DNA of 64,000 bases from Vibrio aerogenes (GCF_024346755.1 NZ_AP024861.1:496001-560000), one strand, 5' to 3'; shown: positions 16,728 to 25,556, numbered from the stretch's first letter. The notes: generated from the letters alone by a model not told the origin. Numbers and translations: made by a program.

Positions 16728-17578
16728 AATCAATGACTTTATCCCGTGTATTGATTTATGCGACGCTGCTTATATTTTGTGTGATCTACTTAATGCCCTT
16801 GTTCGTCATGTTGATCACTTCTTTTAAAACCTTGCCCGATATCCGCAGTGGTAACCTGTTATCCCTGCCGACCGAATGGGCATTCGGGGCATGGTATAAA
16901 GCCTGGGATTCGGCCTGTACCGGGGTTTCCTGCGAAGGGCTGAAAGGCTACTTCTGGAACTCTTTCCAGATGGTGATTCCGGCGGTTGCTATTTCAACCT
17001 TATTGGGTGCGTTTAATGGCTATGTCATCAGTAAATGGCAGTTCAGAGGATCGAACCTGTTTTTCAGTGCGATGTTATTTGGCTGTTTTATCCCGTTTCA
17101 GGTGATTTTGTTGCCGATGGCAACCACGCTGGGGCATTTGGGGCTGGCAAACACCACGGTAGGGCTGGTGGCTGTGCATGTGATTTATGGTCTGGCTTTC
17201 ACCACGCTGTTCTTCCGCAATTTCTATGTTGGTGTGCCGGATGAGTTAATCAAAGCCGCCCGTCTGGATGGCGCAGGCTTTTTCACGATTTTCTTCAAAA
17301 TCCTGCTACCGCTGTCTGTCCCGATTATTATGGTCACAGTGATTTGGCAATTTACGGCAATCTGGAATGACTTCCTGTTCGGGGTGGTTTACTCGGGTCC
17401 GGATACCCAGCCGATCACCGTTGCACTGAATAATCTGGTCAATACCAGCACCGGTGTTAAAGAATATAACGTGGATATGGCCGCCGCCATTATCGCTGCA
17501 CTGCCCACGCTGGTGGTTTATGTACTGGCAGGTAAGTATTTTGTCCGTGGTTTAACCGCAGGCTCAGTCAAAGGATAA
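16724..17578 (+). CDS. gtsC: Sugar ABC transporter permease (GtsC-like)
   Basis: This 284-residue MalG-type permease has six predicted transmembrane helices. The EAA loop is IKAARLDGAGFFTIFFKILL, followed by PLSVPIIMVTVIWQFTAIWN. The insert CTGVSCEGLKGYFWNSFQM in the first periplasmic loop, with two Cys, is characteristic of the glucose/mannose group. It overlaps gtsB by four bases and stops six bases before gtsD, so the genes are translated together. It pairs with GtsB to form the pore. Confidence 0.88.
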   Translation: MKSMTLSRVLIYATLLIFCVIYLMPLFVMLITSFKTLPDIRSGNLLSLPTEWAFGAWYKAWDSACTGVSCEGLKGYFWNSFQMVIPAVAISTLLGAFNGYVISKWQFRGSNLFFSAMLFGCFIPFQVILLPMATTLGHLGLANTTVGLVAVHVIYGLAFTTLFFRNFYVGVPDELIKAARLDGAGFFTIFFKILLPLSVPIIMVTVIWQFTAIWNDFLFGVVYSGPDTQPITVALNNLVNTSTGVKEYNVDMAAAIIAALPTLVVYVLAGKYFVRGLTAGSVKG

Positions 17579-17584
17579 TTATTG

Positions 17585-18697
17585 ATGGCAACTCTTCATT
17601 TAAAACAAATTCGTAAAACATATAAAAATGCGGCCATTGAAACCCTCAAAGGCATTGATATTCAGATTGAGTCCGGCGAGTTCCTGATTCTGGTCGGCCC
17701 TTCCGGGTGTGGAAAATCCACCTTAATGAACACCATTGCTGGTTTGGAAGATATCAATGCCGGAGCGATTGAAATTGATGGTGTTGACGTGTCGCAGGTC
17801 GCTCCCAAAGACCGGGACATTGCGATGGTGTTTCAGTCCTATGCGCTGTACCCCAATATGACCGTGGCGGGGAATATCGCCTTTGGATTAAAAATCCGTA
17901 AAGTGCCCAAAGCGGAGATTGATGCTGAAGTGAAGCGGGTCGCTGAAATGCTGCAAATCGAACCTCTGCTGAATCGTAAACCTGCGCAGCTGTCTGGTGG
18001 TCAGCGGCAGCGGGTTGCGATGGGGCGGGCGCTAGCCCGGCGGCCTAAGCTGTATCTGTTCGATGAGCCGCTCTCGAACCTCGATGCCAAGCTGCGTGTC
18101 GACATGAGACATCAGATCAAGCGTCTTCACCAGCAGCTCAATACCACCATTGTGTATGTGACTCATGATCAGATTGAGGCGATGACACTGGCAGACCGCA
18201 TTGCGGTGATGAAAGATGGTGAATTACAGCAACTGGGCACGCCGAAGGAGATTTATAACCAGCCTGAAAATATGTTTGTGGCCGGTTTTATGGGCTCACC
18301 GTCGATGAACTTTATCCGGGGGACAGTCACCCTTGATGTACAGAATCGTCCGATCCTTGAAGTGCAAGATGCTGCCGGGAAGATCCTGCCGCTGCCGCTG
18401 CCGGAGCGGATGAAAGACATGTTGCATCAAGACATCGTTATGGGGCTCCGGCCTGAACATATTTCCGATCATCTGGAAAACGGCACACCGCTTTTCACAA
18501 CACATGCACTGACCATGGAAGTGCTTGAGCCGACCGGACCGGATATTATCGGCATGATTAAAGTCAATGACGAAGACGTCGCCTGCCGTCTGTCTCCGAC
18601 ATTTGAAGGCCGGGCGGGAGAAGCGGCGACACTGTATTTCGATATCTCAAAAGCCGTTTATTTTGATGCAGAGACAGAAAAGCGGCTGGATGATTAG
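17585..18697 (+). CDS. gtsD: Sugar ABC transporter ATPase (MalK/UgpC type; GtsD-like)
   Basis: This 370-residue ATPase energises the GtsBC permease. Walker A is GPSGCGKST, the signature is LSGGQRQRVAMGRAL, Walker B is LYLFDEPLSNLD, and the switch His lies in VTHDQIEAMTL. After about residue 240 comes the regulatory TOBE domain of MalK-type ATPases (MGLRPEHI, then EVLEPTGPDIIGMIKV). ATG at 17585 is preferred over an in-frame TTG three bases earlier. ATPases of this type often serve several sugar transporters. Confidence 0.9.
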   Translation: MATLHLKQIRKTYKNAAIETLKGIDIQIESGEFLILVGPSGCGKSTLMNTIAGLEDINAGAIEIDGVDVSQVAPKDRDIAMVFQSYALYPNMTVAGNIAFGLKIRKVPKAEIDAEVKRVAEMLQIEPLLNRKPAQLSGGQRQRVAMGRALARRPKLYLFDEPLSNLDAKLRVDMRHQIKRLHQQLNTTIVYVTHDQIEAMTLADRIAVMKDGELQQLGTPKEIYNQPENMFVAGFMGSPSMNFIRGTVTLDVQNRPILEVQDAAGKILPLPLPERMKDMLHQDIVMGLRPEHISDHLENGTPLFTTHALTMEVLEPTGPDIIGMIKVNDEDVACRLSPTFEGRAGEAATLYFDISKAVYFDAETEKRLDD

Positions 18698-18707
18698 CAG
18701 CTGATGA

Positions 18708-18733
18708 GACTCCCTCGCCGGGGCGTGGGAGTC
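18708..18733. terminator. Hairpin at the end of the gts operon
   Basis: GACTCCC (18708-18714) and GGGAGTC (18727-18733) pair perfectly around a GC-rich loop, between the convergent gts operon and the LysR gene. No T-run follows on either strand. Confidence 0.45.
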
Positions 18734-18783
18734 CGTTGATTGAGTTGACAGCGATATTATCTTTATCTGCAAGACAGGCCACA

Positions 18784-19662
18784 CTAAAAAATCTCCCCCA
18801 GCCAGTCGATAAATACTTTCACCCGTGAGGCGTATTTCCGGTTGCGCGGATAAAGCACCGAAACCGGTGAGGGCGCAGGCGGGCAGTCTTCCAGTAGCGG
18901 CACTAAGCGCCCTTCGATGATATCCTGCGCGACATGGTAGCGGGGCACCTGAACAATCCCCAATCCGCTGCGCGCCGCCATCACCAGCGTCTCTGCTGAA
19001 TTGACCGTCAGCGATGTATTGATTGACCGGGTGTGCGTTTTGCCGCCGATGCAAAATTCCAGTGGCATCGGTGTGCTGCTTCCGGTCGCCCGAAAGCCGA
19101 TCATCTGATGCTGCTCCAGCGCCCGATAATCTGAAGGTAAACCGAACTGCTGGATATACTGCGGTGAAGCGACGGTCACTTCTTCGAGTGTAGCAATCTG
19201 TTTGGCTACCAGCTCCTGAGACTGAATATTTCCAACCCGCAGCACACAATCAATCCCTTCGCGGATCACATCGGCAATCCGGTCGCCTTCGCTGAGAAAT
19301 AAATCAATCTCCGGATATGTTGCCAGAAACGACGGCAGTTTTGGCATCAGAAAGTGCCGGGCCAGTGTGCCGTGCACATCGACCCGCAAAGCCCCTTTGG
19401 GGCTTGCGCCGGATAAAAAGGTTTCTGCGTCTTCAACGTCCTGAATGATCGACAGACAGCGATGATAAAACGCTTTGCCATCAATCGTCGGTGTGACCTG
19501 ACGGGTCGTCCGCTCCAGCAACACCACGCCGACTTTTGCTTCCAGCTTTTTGATGACATCGGACACGGTCGAGGCGGGAAGGTTGAGATCTTCAGCCGCA
19601 GCACTGAAGCTTTTTCGCTCAAAGACGCGGGTAAAGACTTTCATTGTGTCGATTCTGTCCAT
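18784..19662 (-). CDS. LysR family transcriptional regulator
   Basis: This 292-residue LysR protein begins MDRIDTMKVFTRVFERKSFS and has its helix-turn-helix at about residues 17-60 (SFSAAAEDLNLPASTVSDVI, then LERTTRQVT). The effector domain shows LVMAARSGLGIVQVPRYHV and the tail VKVFIDWLGEIF. It resembles the large group of LysR regulators that control a divergent oxidoreductase. Here the divergent neighbour is the short-chain dehydrogenase at 19792, 129 bases away, which is the probable target. Effector unknown. Confidence 0.88.
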   Translation of the reverse strand: MDRIDTMKVFTRVFERKSFSAAAEDLNLPASTVSDVIKKLEAKVGVVLLERTTRQVTPTIDGKAFYHRCLSIIQDVEDAETFLSGASPKGALRVDVHGTLARHFLMPKLPSFLATYPEIDLFLSEGDRIADVIREGIDCVLRVGNIQSQELVAKQIATLEEVTVASPQYIQQFGLPSDYRALEQHQMIGFRATGSSTPMPLEFCIGGKTHTRSINTSLTVNSAETLVMAARSGLGIVQVPRYHVAQDIIEGRLVPLLEDCPPAPSPVSVLYPRNRKYASRVKVFIDWLGEIF

Positions 19663-19791
19663 GAAGATCCTCAGCGTCTGATTGTTCGGTTTTTCCGGAT
19701 ACTGTTACCAAATATTAGCTGATTATCCGTTTTTCAGGAAATGATAAGTTTGTCTGCGATTTAAACAGTCATTCAATCAAAGGATACAAAT

Positions 19792-20529
19792 ATGTCAGAG
19801 TTAACCAAAATCGCTTTAGTTACCGGGGCTTCAAGAGGCATTGGTGTCGAAATTGCCAAACGCCTTGCCAGCGATGGCTTCCGGATTGTGGTCAATTATG
19901 CCGGGAATACGCAGGCGGCTGATGAGGTCGTGCAGGCCATTCAATCATCCGGCGGTGAGGCGGTGGCTTTTCAGGCGGACGTGTCAGATGCTGCTGCGGT
20001 GTCGCAGCTGTTTGAATTTGTCGAATCCACCTGGGGGCAGGTCAGTGTGTTGGTGAACAATGCCGGGGTGATGGAGCTGAAAACGTTCGCCGATGCCAGT
20101 GACGCGCATGTCAATAAGATGGTGGATATTAACCTCAAAGGCACGATTCATACGCTGAGAGAAGCGGCAACCCGCCTGGCACATGGTGGCAGTGTGGTGA
20201 ATTTCTCGACCTCCGTGGTTGGTCTGAAGCTGGAAAGTTACGGCGTGTATGCGGCAACCAAAGCTGCTGTTGAAACGCTGACCGCGATTATGGCCAAAGA
20301 AATGCGGGGCAAAAACATCACTGTCAACGCGGTTGCTCCGGGCCCGACAGCAACGGAGCTGTTCCTGAAAGGCAAACCGGATGAGCTGGTTGAGCGCATG
20401 GCGAAGATGGCGCCGTTGGAAAGATTGGGTACGCCGGAAGATATTGCCGCTGTGGTGTCCTTTTTAGCCGGTCCGGACAGTGGCTGGATCAATGGTCAGG
20501 TTTTACGCGCCAACGGCGGTTTGATTTAA
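19792..20529 (+). CDS. Short-chain dehydrogenase/reductase (SDR)
   Basis: This 245-residue classical SDR has the NAD(P)-binding motif TGASRGIG at residues 11-18, NNAG in the fourth strand, and the catalytic YAATK (Tyr-x-x-x-Lys). The Ser lies in NFSTSVVGL, and the C-terminal FLAGPDSGWINGQVLRANGG is typical. The Arg in TGASRGIG and an Asn at the end of strand 2 hint at NADPH preference, which is weak evidence. It is divergent from a LysR gene that probably controls it. The substrate is unknown; the FabG-like group covers many ketones and aldehydes. Confidence 0.9.
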   Translation: MSELTKIALVTGASRGIGVEIAKRLASDGFRIVVNYAGNTQAADEVVQAIQSSGGEAVAFQADVSDAAAVSQLFEFVESTWGQVSVLVNNAGVMELKTFADASDAHVNKMVDINLKGTIHTLREAATRLAHGGSVVNFSTSVVGLKLESYGVYAATKAAVETLTAIMAKEMRGKNITVNAVAPGPTATELFLKGKPDELVERMAKMAPLERLGTPEDIAAVVSFLAGPDSGWINGQVLRANGGLI

Positions 20530-20559
20530 TGGAGGCGGATGTTATTTATAGTACTGAAA

Positions 20560-20815
20560 TTAAAGGGAAAATAGACGGGACTTGCAGCTAACGCTTCGCT
20601 TTTTGTGGTGGTTTTGTTTCGGAAGATTCTGGCTTTGGTGACTGGTTTGGTGCGCTATTGGGGTTGTTGATCCAAGTGGCGCATGGTACACGCGCCCCAG
20701 TCCCTTTTCACGGCGGAAAAGGGGCGAAAACGCCTTTTGGTGATCGCTGGCCGGAGCGGTTTTGTAAGTGCATCCTGCACACAAAACCTGAAAAATCCAT
20801 CCATGGATTTTCCTC
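20560..20815. repeat. Hairpin-rich non-coding block, probable dispersed repeat
   Basis: The 427 bases after the SDR gene hold no convincing gene. They contain a chain of hairpins: CCCTTTTC/GAAAAGGG (20702-20723), GGCG-AAAA-CGCC-TTTT (20723-20738), GGTTTTGT/ACAAAACC with an inner GTGCA/TGCAC (20758-20788), and AAAATCCAT/ATGGATTTT (20792-20811). A 74-codon minus-strand frame covers it, but its Arg/Lys/Ser-rich product looks like repeat DNA read as protein. I recall similar blocks recurring in vibrio genomes; copy number here cannot be checked. Confidence 0.5.
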
Positions 20816-20956
20816 CTGAATCATGTGGTTTTTGATTGCTGTGCTAGCTTTTTGTTATGGGGTTGGTGGGATAGATTTGGTTGGGTGACTTGAAATTGCC
20901 TTATTCCAAGTTAGTTATTGAATCAAGCCTACGGGTTTACTTATCAGAGAGCACAC

Positions 20957-21316
20957 ATGGAATTAATCATCAGTTGCATTTCAAAAATACCGAATGTTGT
21001 GTGGAGCGCTGTCATAGCATCCTTATTAACATTTCTGGGAGTACTATGGACAAACAAAGGAAATGAAAAAAGGCAAGCAGCCTTACTGATTCACGAGGAA
21101 AATAAATTCAAATTTGAGCAAAAGATATCACTTAAAAAGGATGTCTTCTTGGAAGTTGCTGGCTCATTTGCGAATGTATTAGGTATAATTCCAAAGCTAA
21201 TGAACTTAAACTTTACGCATGAAGATATAAATAAACTGATGGGAGATCACGGAGCTATAGTTGCGAAGATATATCTTCCTGCAAATGAAGCTACTGTTGC
21301 AGAGATATTAAATTGA
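20957..21316 (+). CDS. Hypothetical membrane-anchored protein, possibly shortened at an IS boundary
   Basis: I do not recognise this 119-residue protein. The ATG at 20957 starts an N-terminal transmembrane helix (about residues 3-28, VVWSAVIASLLTFLGVLW), followed by a basic stop-transfer (TNKGNEKRQ). A charged, probably helical cytoplasmic part follows (HEENKFKFEQKISLKKDVFL). This resembles small single-span proteins carried in accessory DNA. It ends 14 bases before the proposed left end of an IS481-type element, so the original gene may have been longer and cut by the insertion. Codon use is AT-rich. Confidence 0.55.
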   Translation: MELIISCISKIPNVVWSAVIASLLTFLGVLWTNKGNEKRQAALLIHEENKFKFEQKISLKKDVFLEVAGSFANVLGIIPKLMNLNFTHEDINKLMGDHGAIVAKIYLPANEATVAEILN

Positions 21317-21329
21317 ATTAGTCACGACT

Positions 21330-22498
21330 TAATCTGACACCTCTTCTTGAAAAGTTGAGAGTTACCCGTTTTGATAAAGGTGCTGAATCTTCAATCAAAA
21401 CAAAAAGAGGCAACTCTCATGCTTCATACTAACAATCCCATTATCAAACACAAAGCCGGTTTATTAAATCTGGCGGAAGAATTAGGCAATGTCTCCAAAG
21501 CCTGTAAGGTCATGGGCGTATCCAGGGATACGTTTATCGCTATCAGGAGCTTGTCGAACAAGGCGGGATTGATGCTTTAGTGAATCAGTCCCGCAGGGCA
21601 CCCAATATCAAGAATCGGGTTGATGAATCGACAGAAAAGGCTGTGGTTAGTTACGCCATCGAATTTCCAGCTCATGGTCAGGCGCGTACCAGTAATGAAC
21701 TCCGTAAAAAAGGGATATTTGTTTCCGGCAGTGGTGTCCGTTCCATCTGGCTGCGCAATAACCTGGAGAACTTCAAAAAACGACTGGCCGCTTTAGAAGC
21801 CAAAGTCGCCAGTGAAGGGATTATTTTGACTGAAGAGCAAGTTGCAGCGCTGGAGAAAAAGAAACAGGATGATGAAGTTTGTGGTGAAATCGAGACACAT
21901 CATCCCGGCTATCTGGGGTCACAGGATACATTCTACGTTGGTAATCTGAAAGGTGTTGGCCGGATTTATCAGCAGACCTTTGTCGATACGCATAGTAAAG
22001 TGGCCTTCGCAAAACTTTACACCACGAAAACACCGATCACATCGGCAGATTTACTCAATGATCGCGTCTTACCGTTCTTTGAAGCCCATCAGCTTCCATT
22101 GTTGAGGATTTTGACGGACAGAGGCACTGAGTACTGTGGAAAAGTGGAGCAGCACGACTATCAGTTGTATCTGGCGATTAACGATATCGACCATACAAAA
22201 ACAAAAGCCAGACACCCGCAGACAAACGGTATCTGTGAGCGTTTCCATAAAACAATTCTTAACGAGTTTTATCAGGTGACGTTCAGGAAAAAACTCTGCA
22301 GCACACTGGAAGAGTTACAAAAAGATCTGGACGAATGGCTGGATTATTACAACAATGTTCGAACCCATCAGGGAAAGGTGTGCAATGGCCGGACGCCATT
22401 AGCAACATTACTGGATTGAAAAAAGATTTGGGCAGAAAAGAATTTAGCTCAAATCTAATCTGACGAAAGCACCGGAAAAATGGGTAACTGTCAGATCA
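21330..22498 (+). mobile_element. IS481-family insertion sequence, defective
   Basis: The element is outlined by TAATCTGACA at 21330-21339 and its near-complement TGTCAGATCA at 22489-22498, one mismatch in ten. Inside, GAGTTACCC on the left matches GGGTAACTG on the right. It holds one transposase reading frame, interrupted by a frameshift. I found no clear target-site duplication, so the ends are approximate. Confidence 0.65.
21419..22419 (+). pseudogene. IS481-family DDE transposase, frameshifted
   Basis: The first frame encodes a helix-turn-helix start (MLHTNNPIIKHKAGLLNLAE then VSKACKVMGVSRDT) and then goes out of frame near 21532-21535. The second frame resumes YRYQELVEQGG and runs through the integrase core (DTHSKVAFAKLY, LRILTDRGTEYCGK, HPQTNGICERFHKTILNEFY) to DYYNNVRTHQGK at the end. 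The DDE residues are D (VDTHSK), D (LTDRGTE) and E (NGICERFH). One missing base in ACGTTTATCGC explains the break (TTT TAT CGC expected). The product is split and probably inactive unless ribosomes shift frame there. Confidence 0.8.
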
Positions 22499-22635
22499 GG
22501 TCTGAGCTAGTACATACCGGGCAGTTGCCACCCGATACGATAAATTAGCAAGAAATTACAGCAGTACAGTGGCTCTATCTTTTGTCATGATGTGGTTGCC
22601 GATGTTCTGCTGAATAAATAATAAACAAAGATCAA
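22499..22635. other. Short spacer between two insertion sequences
   Basis: This 137-base stretch between the IS481-type and IS110-type elements has no start codon with a ribosome site and no recognised gene. It may be the remains of the sequence into which both elements inserted. Confidence 0.4.
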
Positions 22636-22722
22636 CGATGAGATGGTCTCCTCCCTTTAACGGCATCGCAATGTGCCAAACTTGGATTTGAGGATTCAAG
22701 TTAACAAGGCGAGGAGACCTAT

Positions 22723-23751
22723 ATGAATATTACAACTGTTGGACTGGATTTGGCAAAAAATGTAAGCCATGTCGTGTGTTGTAACCAAGCTGGAAAAATA
22801 GTCAGGAAAAGAATGCTCCGCCGTTCAGAAATACTGACCTTTTTCACAAAATTACCTAAGTGTTTAGTTGGTGTAGAAGCTTGTGCGACAGCACACTATT
22901 GGGCAAGAGAAATTCAGAAGTGTGGGCATGATGTTAAACAGATAGCCCCACAACATGTGAAGCCATATGTTCGTGGCAATAAGAATGATTACAATGATGC
23001 TCTGGCTATCGCTGAAGCCGTTGTGCGGCCAGAAATGCGCTTTGTACGAACTAAAAGCCAAGAGCAGTTAGATATCAAAGCGCTGCATGTTCTTCGTAAA
23101 AAATGTGAACGTGACAGAACAGCTAATTGCAATGGTATTCGCGGGATTCTGGCTGAGCAGGGGATTGTCATACCTCTGGGGGTTAGTCATGTTTACAAGC
23201 GGTTACCTGAGTTATTTGATAGTCAAATAGACAATGGTTTAAGTAAACTGTTCAAAGAGTTACTGAAGCATCACTATCAGAAGTTAGTCGAGCTTAAAAA
23301 TCATTTAGATTTTTATACACAAAAAATTAAACAGCTTAGCCAGTGTGAAGAATGCCAGCGGCTACAGAGTGTTCCGGGAATCGGCCCGATAGTGGCAAGC
23401 GCTGTTTATGAGTATATTGGTGACGGTAGCGGCTTTAAGAATGGTAGAGCTGTTTCAGCTTCAATAGGTTTAGTCCCCAGACAACATAGTTCTGGAGGAA
23501 AACATAATCTATTAGGTATCAGTAAGCGTGGCGATGGCTATTTAAGGACTTTGCTTATTCACGGAGCAAGAGCTGTGATTAGAGTGAGTGCAGGGAAAGA
23601 CACTCCGCTGGCAAAATGGATTGAACGCCTGATACTCACTCGGGGAAGAAATAAAGCTGCAGTAGCTTTGGCTAATAAACTTGCACGAGTGAGCTGGGCC
23701 ATACTTAAGAATGGCAGCTGTTACGACGAAGAGTATTTAGTAGCAGCTTAG
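22723..23751 (+). CDS. IS110-family transposase (DEDD recombinase)
   Basis: This 342-residue protein is complete. The N-terminal RuvC-like domain has the four acidic residues: Asp9 (VGLDLAKN), Glu (GVEACATAHYW) and two Asp in NKNDYNDALAIAEAV. The C-terminal Tnp domain has the helix-hairpin LQSVPGIGPIVASAVYEYI and the conserved catalytic Ser region RQHSSGGKHNLLG. GGCGAGGAGACC before the ATG gives a strong ribosome site and also resembles the terminal repeat. Enzymes of this family use a structured non-coding RNA from the element to choose target DNA. Confidence 0.93.
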   Translation: MNITTVGLDLAKNVSHVVCCNQAGKIVRKRMLRRSEILTFFTKLPKCLVGVEACATAHYWAREIQKCGHDVKQIAPQHVKPYVRGNKNDYNDALAIAEAVVRPEMRFVRTKSQEQLDIKALHVLRKKCERDRTANCNGIRGILAEQGIVIPLGVSHVYKRLPELFDSQIDNGLSKLFKELLKHHYQKLVELKNHLDFYTQKIKQLSQCEECQRLQSVPGIGPIVASAVYEYIGDGSGFKNGRAVSASIGLVPRQHSSGGKHNLLGISKRGDGYLRTLLIHGARAVIRVSAGKDTPLAKWIERLILTRGRNKAAVALANKLARVSWAILKNGSCYDEEYLVAA

Positions 23752-23759
23752 TAAAAATA

Positions 23760-23987
23760 AATTGTCGTTCTCTTCCGAGGATTGCTGGATAAGTAGAAGT
23801 GATGACAGAGAGGTAAAACCTGCATATCGAAAACCTGATAGGGCGTTTGGATTAAAATCCGTGTCAACGATAAGGACGATATGTGCGAAGTTCATCGAGG
23901 CTCGAAGTATGAATACTTCAAATAGAAGCCGGATATACGAACGCAAACCTATTTACTGTCAAAATGACTAATTATCCTTGCAATGAT
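23760..23987 (+). ncRNA. Candidate bridge/seek RNA of the IS1111-type element
   Basis: The 3' non-coding end holds small hairpins, including GAAGTA-TGAA-TACTTC (23904-23919), AGGT-AAA-ACCT and GGATT-AAA-ATCC-like elements, but no open reading frame that looks real. In IS1111-group elements the target-selecting RNA is encoded in this position. The exact RNA ends and guide loops cannot be fixed from one copy. Confidence 0.4.
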
Positions 23988-24086
23988 GGAGGAGACCATA
24001 TACAGCCTCTAGGGGAGTCCAGGAAATTTAGTACCAGGAAAGTTATGCTGTACTTTCCCGGTGACAGAAAGAAAAGTTACTGAGTA

Positions 24087-25373
24087 TTACTCTTGGTCAG
24101 GTTTGGTTTCAAGTTTTTTAGCTTTCTCGATCATTGGTGTGATGGTTGACCCCTGGACCAGTATTGAAAAGACGACCACAGCGTATGTCATGACAAGGAT
24201 AAGCTCTTTTACGTCTATCAGCTTGTCAGGGATGACCAGAATCCCAGAAGGGATAGATAGTGCCATCGCCAAAGCCAGTCCTCCTCTGAGTCCACCCCAG
24301 GTTAAAATATTTATTGACCAGGGGTTATATTCGCGATAACGCTTAAAACCGATATAAGCTATAAACACGCTAATATATCGGCCTGCCAAAACAAGAGGAA
24401 TAGCAATAGCCATTAAAATCCAGTCTTCTTCGTGAAACTTGAACAGCAGCATCGACATCCCGATTAACAGAAACAGAACACCATTCAGAAATTCATCCAC
24501 TAATTCCCAAAAGTGATCTAAGTGTTCTTCACTTTCTTTAGAGAAACCAATAAATCGAGTCCAGTTTCCTATCATAATACCGGAAACAACCATTGCCAGC
24601 GGCCCTGATACGTGGATGACCTCTGCGAAAGCATACCCTGCGGTTGGGACCCCGATGGTGAGCAGGAGTTCCATGGAGTGATCATTTGTTGAACTGATCA
24701 GATAGTGGAAGAGAACGCCCAAGGCAAAACCATAGATAACCCCTCCAATTGCTTCCTGAATAAATAATAAAGTGACACTACCGACTGTCGGAGTTGTTGA
24801 ACCAAAGGCAATAGAAAACAGCGTGACGAAGATAACTAAGCCAAATCCGTCATTAAAAAGTGATTCACCTTCAATCTGTGTTGATATTCTCCGTGGTGCA
24901 TTCAGTTTTTTTACAATTGCAAGAACAGCGATAGGATCCGTTGGAGAAATTAATGCGCCAAACAGCAGGCAATAAATCAAATCTAAGTTAATGCCAATAA
25001 CAAGACAAATACCATAAAGCACAAAACCAATGAAGAAAGTTGAGACCAGTGTCGCTCCTAAGGCTAAGATTGTAATCTCCCACTTTTGGCCTTTCAGATT
25101 GGGGAGTTTGATTCCTAACCCGCCAGCAAAGAGCAGGAATCCTAATATTCCTTTCAGCAGAAAGTTCTCAAAATTAATATCTGTAACCGTTTCAGTTGCA
25201 ATTTGGGTCAGATGAAACCAATTGTTTTGCCCGGCTACGAGTATAATCAATGAAAGAATCATTGATCCTGCCGTAATAGCAATTGTTGTTTGCATACGGC
25301 TGATTTTGCTGTTGACAAACGCGATGAGCATAGCGGCTGCAGCAAGAAAGCATAAAGTGTGATAGACCGACAT
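24087..25373 (-). CDS. nhaP: Na+/H+ (cation/proton) antiporter, NhaP type
   Basis: This 428-residue CPA1-family antiporter has about 12-13 predicted membrane helices. The ion-binding region is visible as GALISPTDPIAVLAIVKKLN and EGESLFNDGFGLVIF, with the conserved Asp of the ND motif. GPLAMVVSGIMIGNW and WGGLRGGLALAMALSIP are also family hallmarks. It exchanges Na+ or K+ for H+ at the inner membrane, in salt and pH balance. There is only a short hydrophilic C-terminal tail. It is divergent from metH, and its 3' end meets the IS110-type element, so this marks the start of the core chromosome block. Confidence 0.9.
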   Translation of the reverse strand: MSVYHTLCFLAAAAMLIAFVNSKISRMQTTIAITAGSMILSLIILVAGQNNWFHLTQIATETVTDINFENFLLKGILGFLLFAGGLGIKLPNLKGQKWEITILALGATLVSTFFIGFVLYGICLVIGINLDLIYCLLFGALISPTDPIAVLAIVKKLNAPRRISTQIEGESLFNDGFGLVIFVTLFSIAFGSTTPTVGSVTLLFIQEAIGGVIYGFALGVLFHYLISSTNDHSMELLLTIGVPTAGYAFAEVIHVSGPLAMVVSGIMIGNWTRFIGFSKESEEHLDHFWELVDEFLNGVLFLLIGMSMLLFKFHEEDWILMAIAIPLVLAGRYISVFIAYIGFKRYREYNPWSINILTWGGLRGGLALAMALSIPSGILVIPDKLIDVKELILVMTYAVVVFSILVQGSTITPMIEKAKKLETKPDQE

Positions 25374-25488
25374 TACTTATTCTTCTTGTTAATAATAAGA
25401 TCTGAAATTTTCCTTTGATGATGGGTAAATATCAATCATTTTTTCCTGTAAAGATTACCTGTAGCAACTATTTTTCTTATATCCATAT

Positions 25489-25504
25489 AGACGTCTAGAT
25501 TTCT
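25489..25504. promoter_or_regulatory. MetJ operator (two met boxes) upstream of metH
   Basis: AGACGTCT, the exact met-box consensus, at 25489-25496 is followed directly by a weaker box AGATTTCT at 25497-25504. MetJ binds tandem 8-bp boxes and represses with S-adenosylmethionine. The site is 53 bases before the metH start. Confidence 0.72.
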
Positions 25505-25556
25505 GTATTGGGTGTGATAGGATTGATACAGTCAAGGAATTTAACAGGAAAGACAC

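Larger units (their letters stand above)
22636..24002 (+). mobile_element. IS110-family (IS1111 group) insertion sequence
   Basis: A perfect 12-bp inverted repeat, ATGGTCTCCTCC at 22643-22654 and GGAGGAGACCAT at 23988-23999, encloses an intact DEDD transposase and a 236-base non-coding 3' end. IS1111 elements have inverted repeats set a few bases inside their true ends, so 22636 and 24002 are estimates. There is no target duplication, as expected for the family. Confidence 0.75.

Noticed and set aside
19723..19747. TTATC-N15-GATAA as operator of the LysR/SDR pair
   Set aside because: The half-sites are short and the spacing is not that of a LysR T-N11-A site; too weak to list.
24037..24058. 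GGAAAGT/ACTTTCC hairpin as nhaP terminator
   Set aside because: The stem is only seven pairs, and on the minus strand it is not followed by a T-run.
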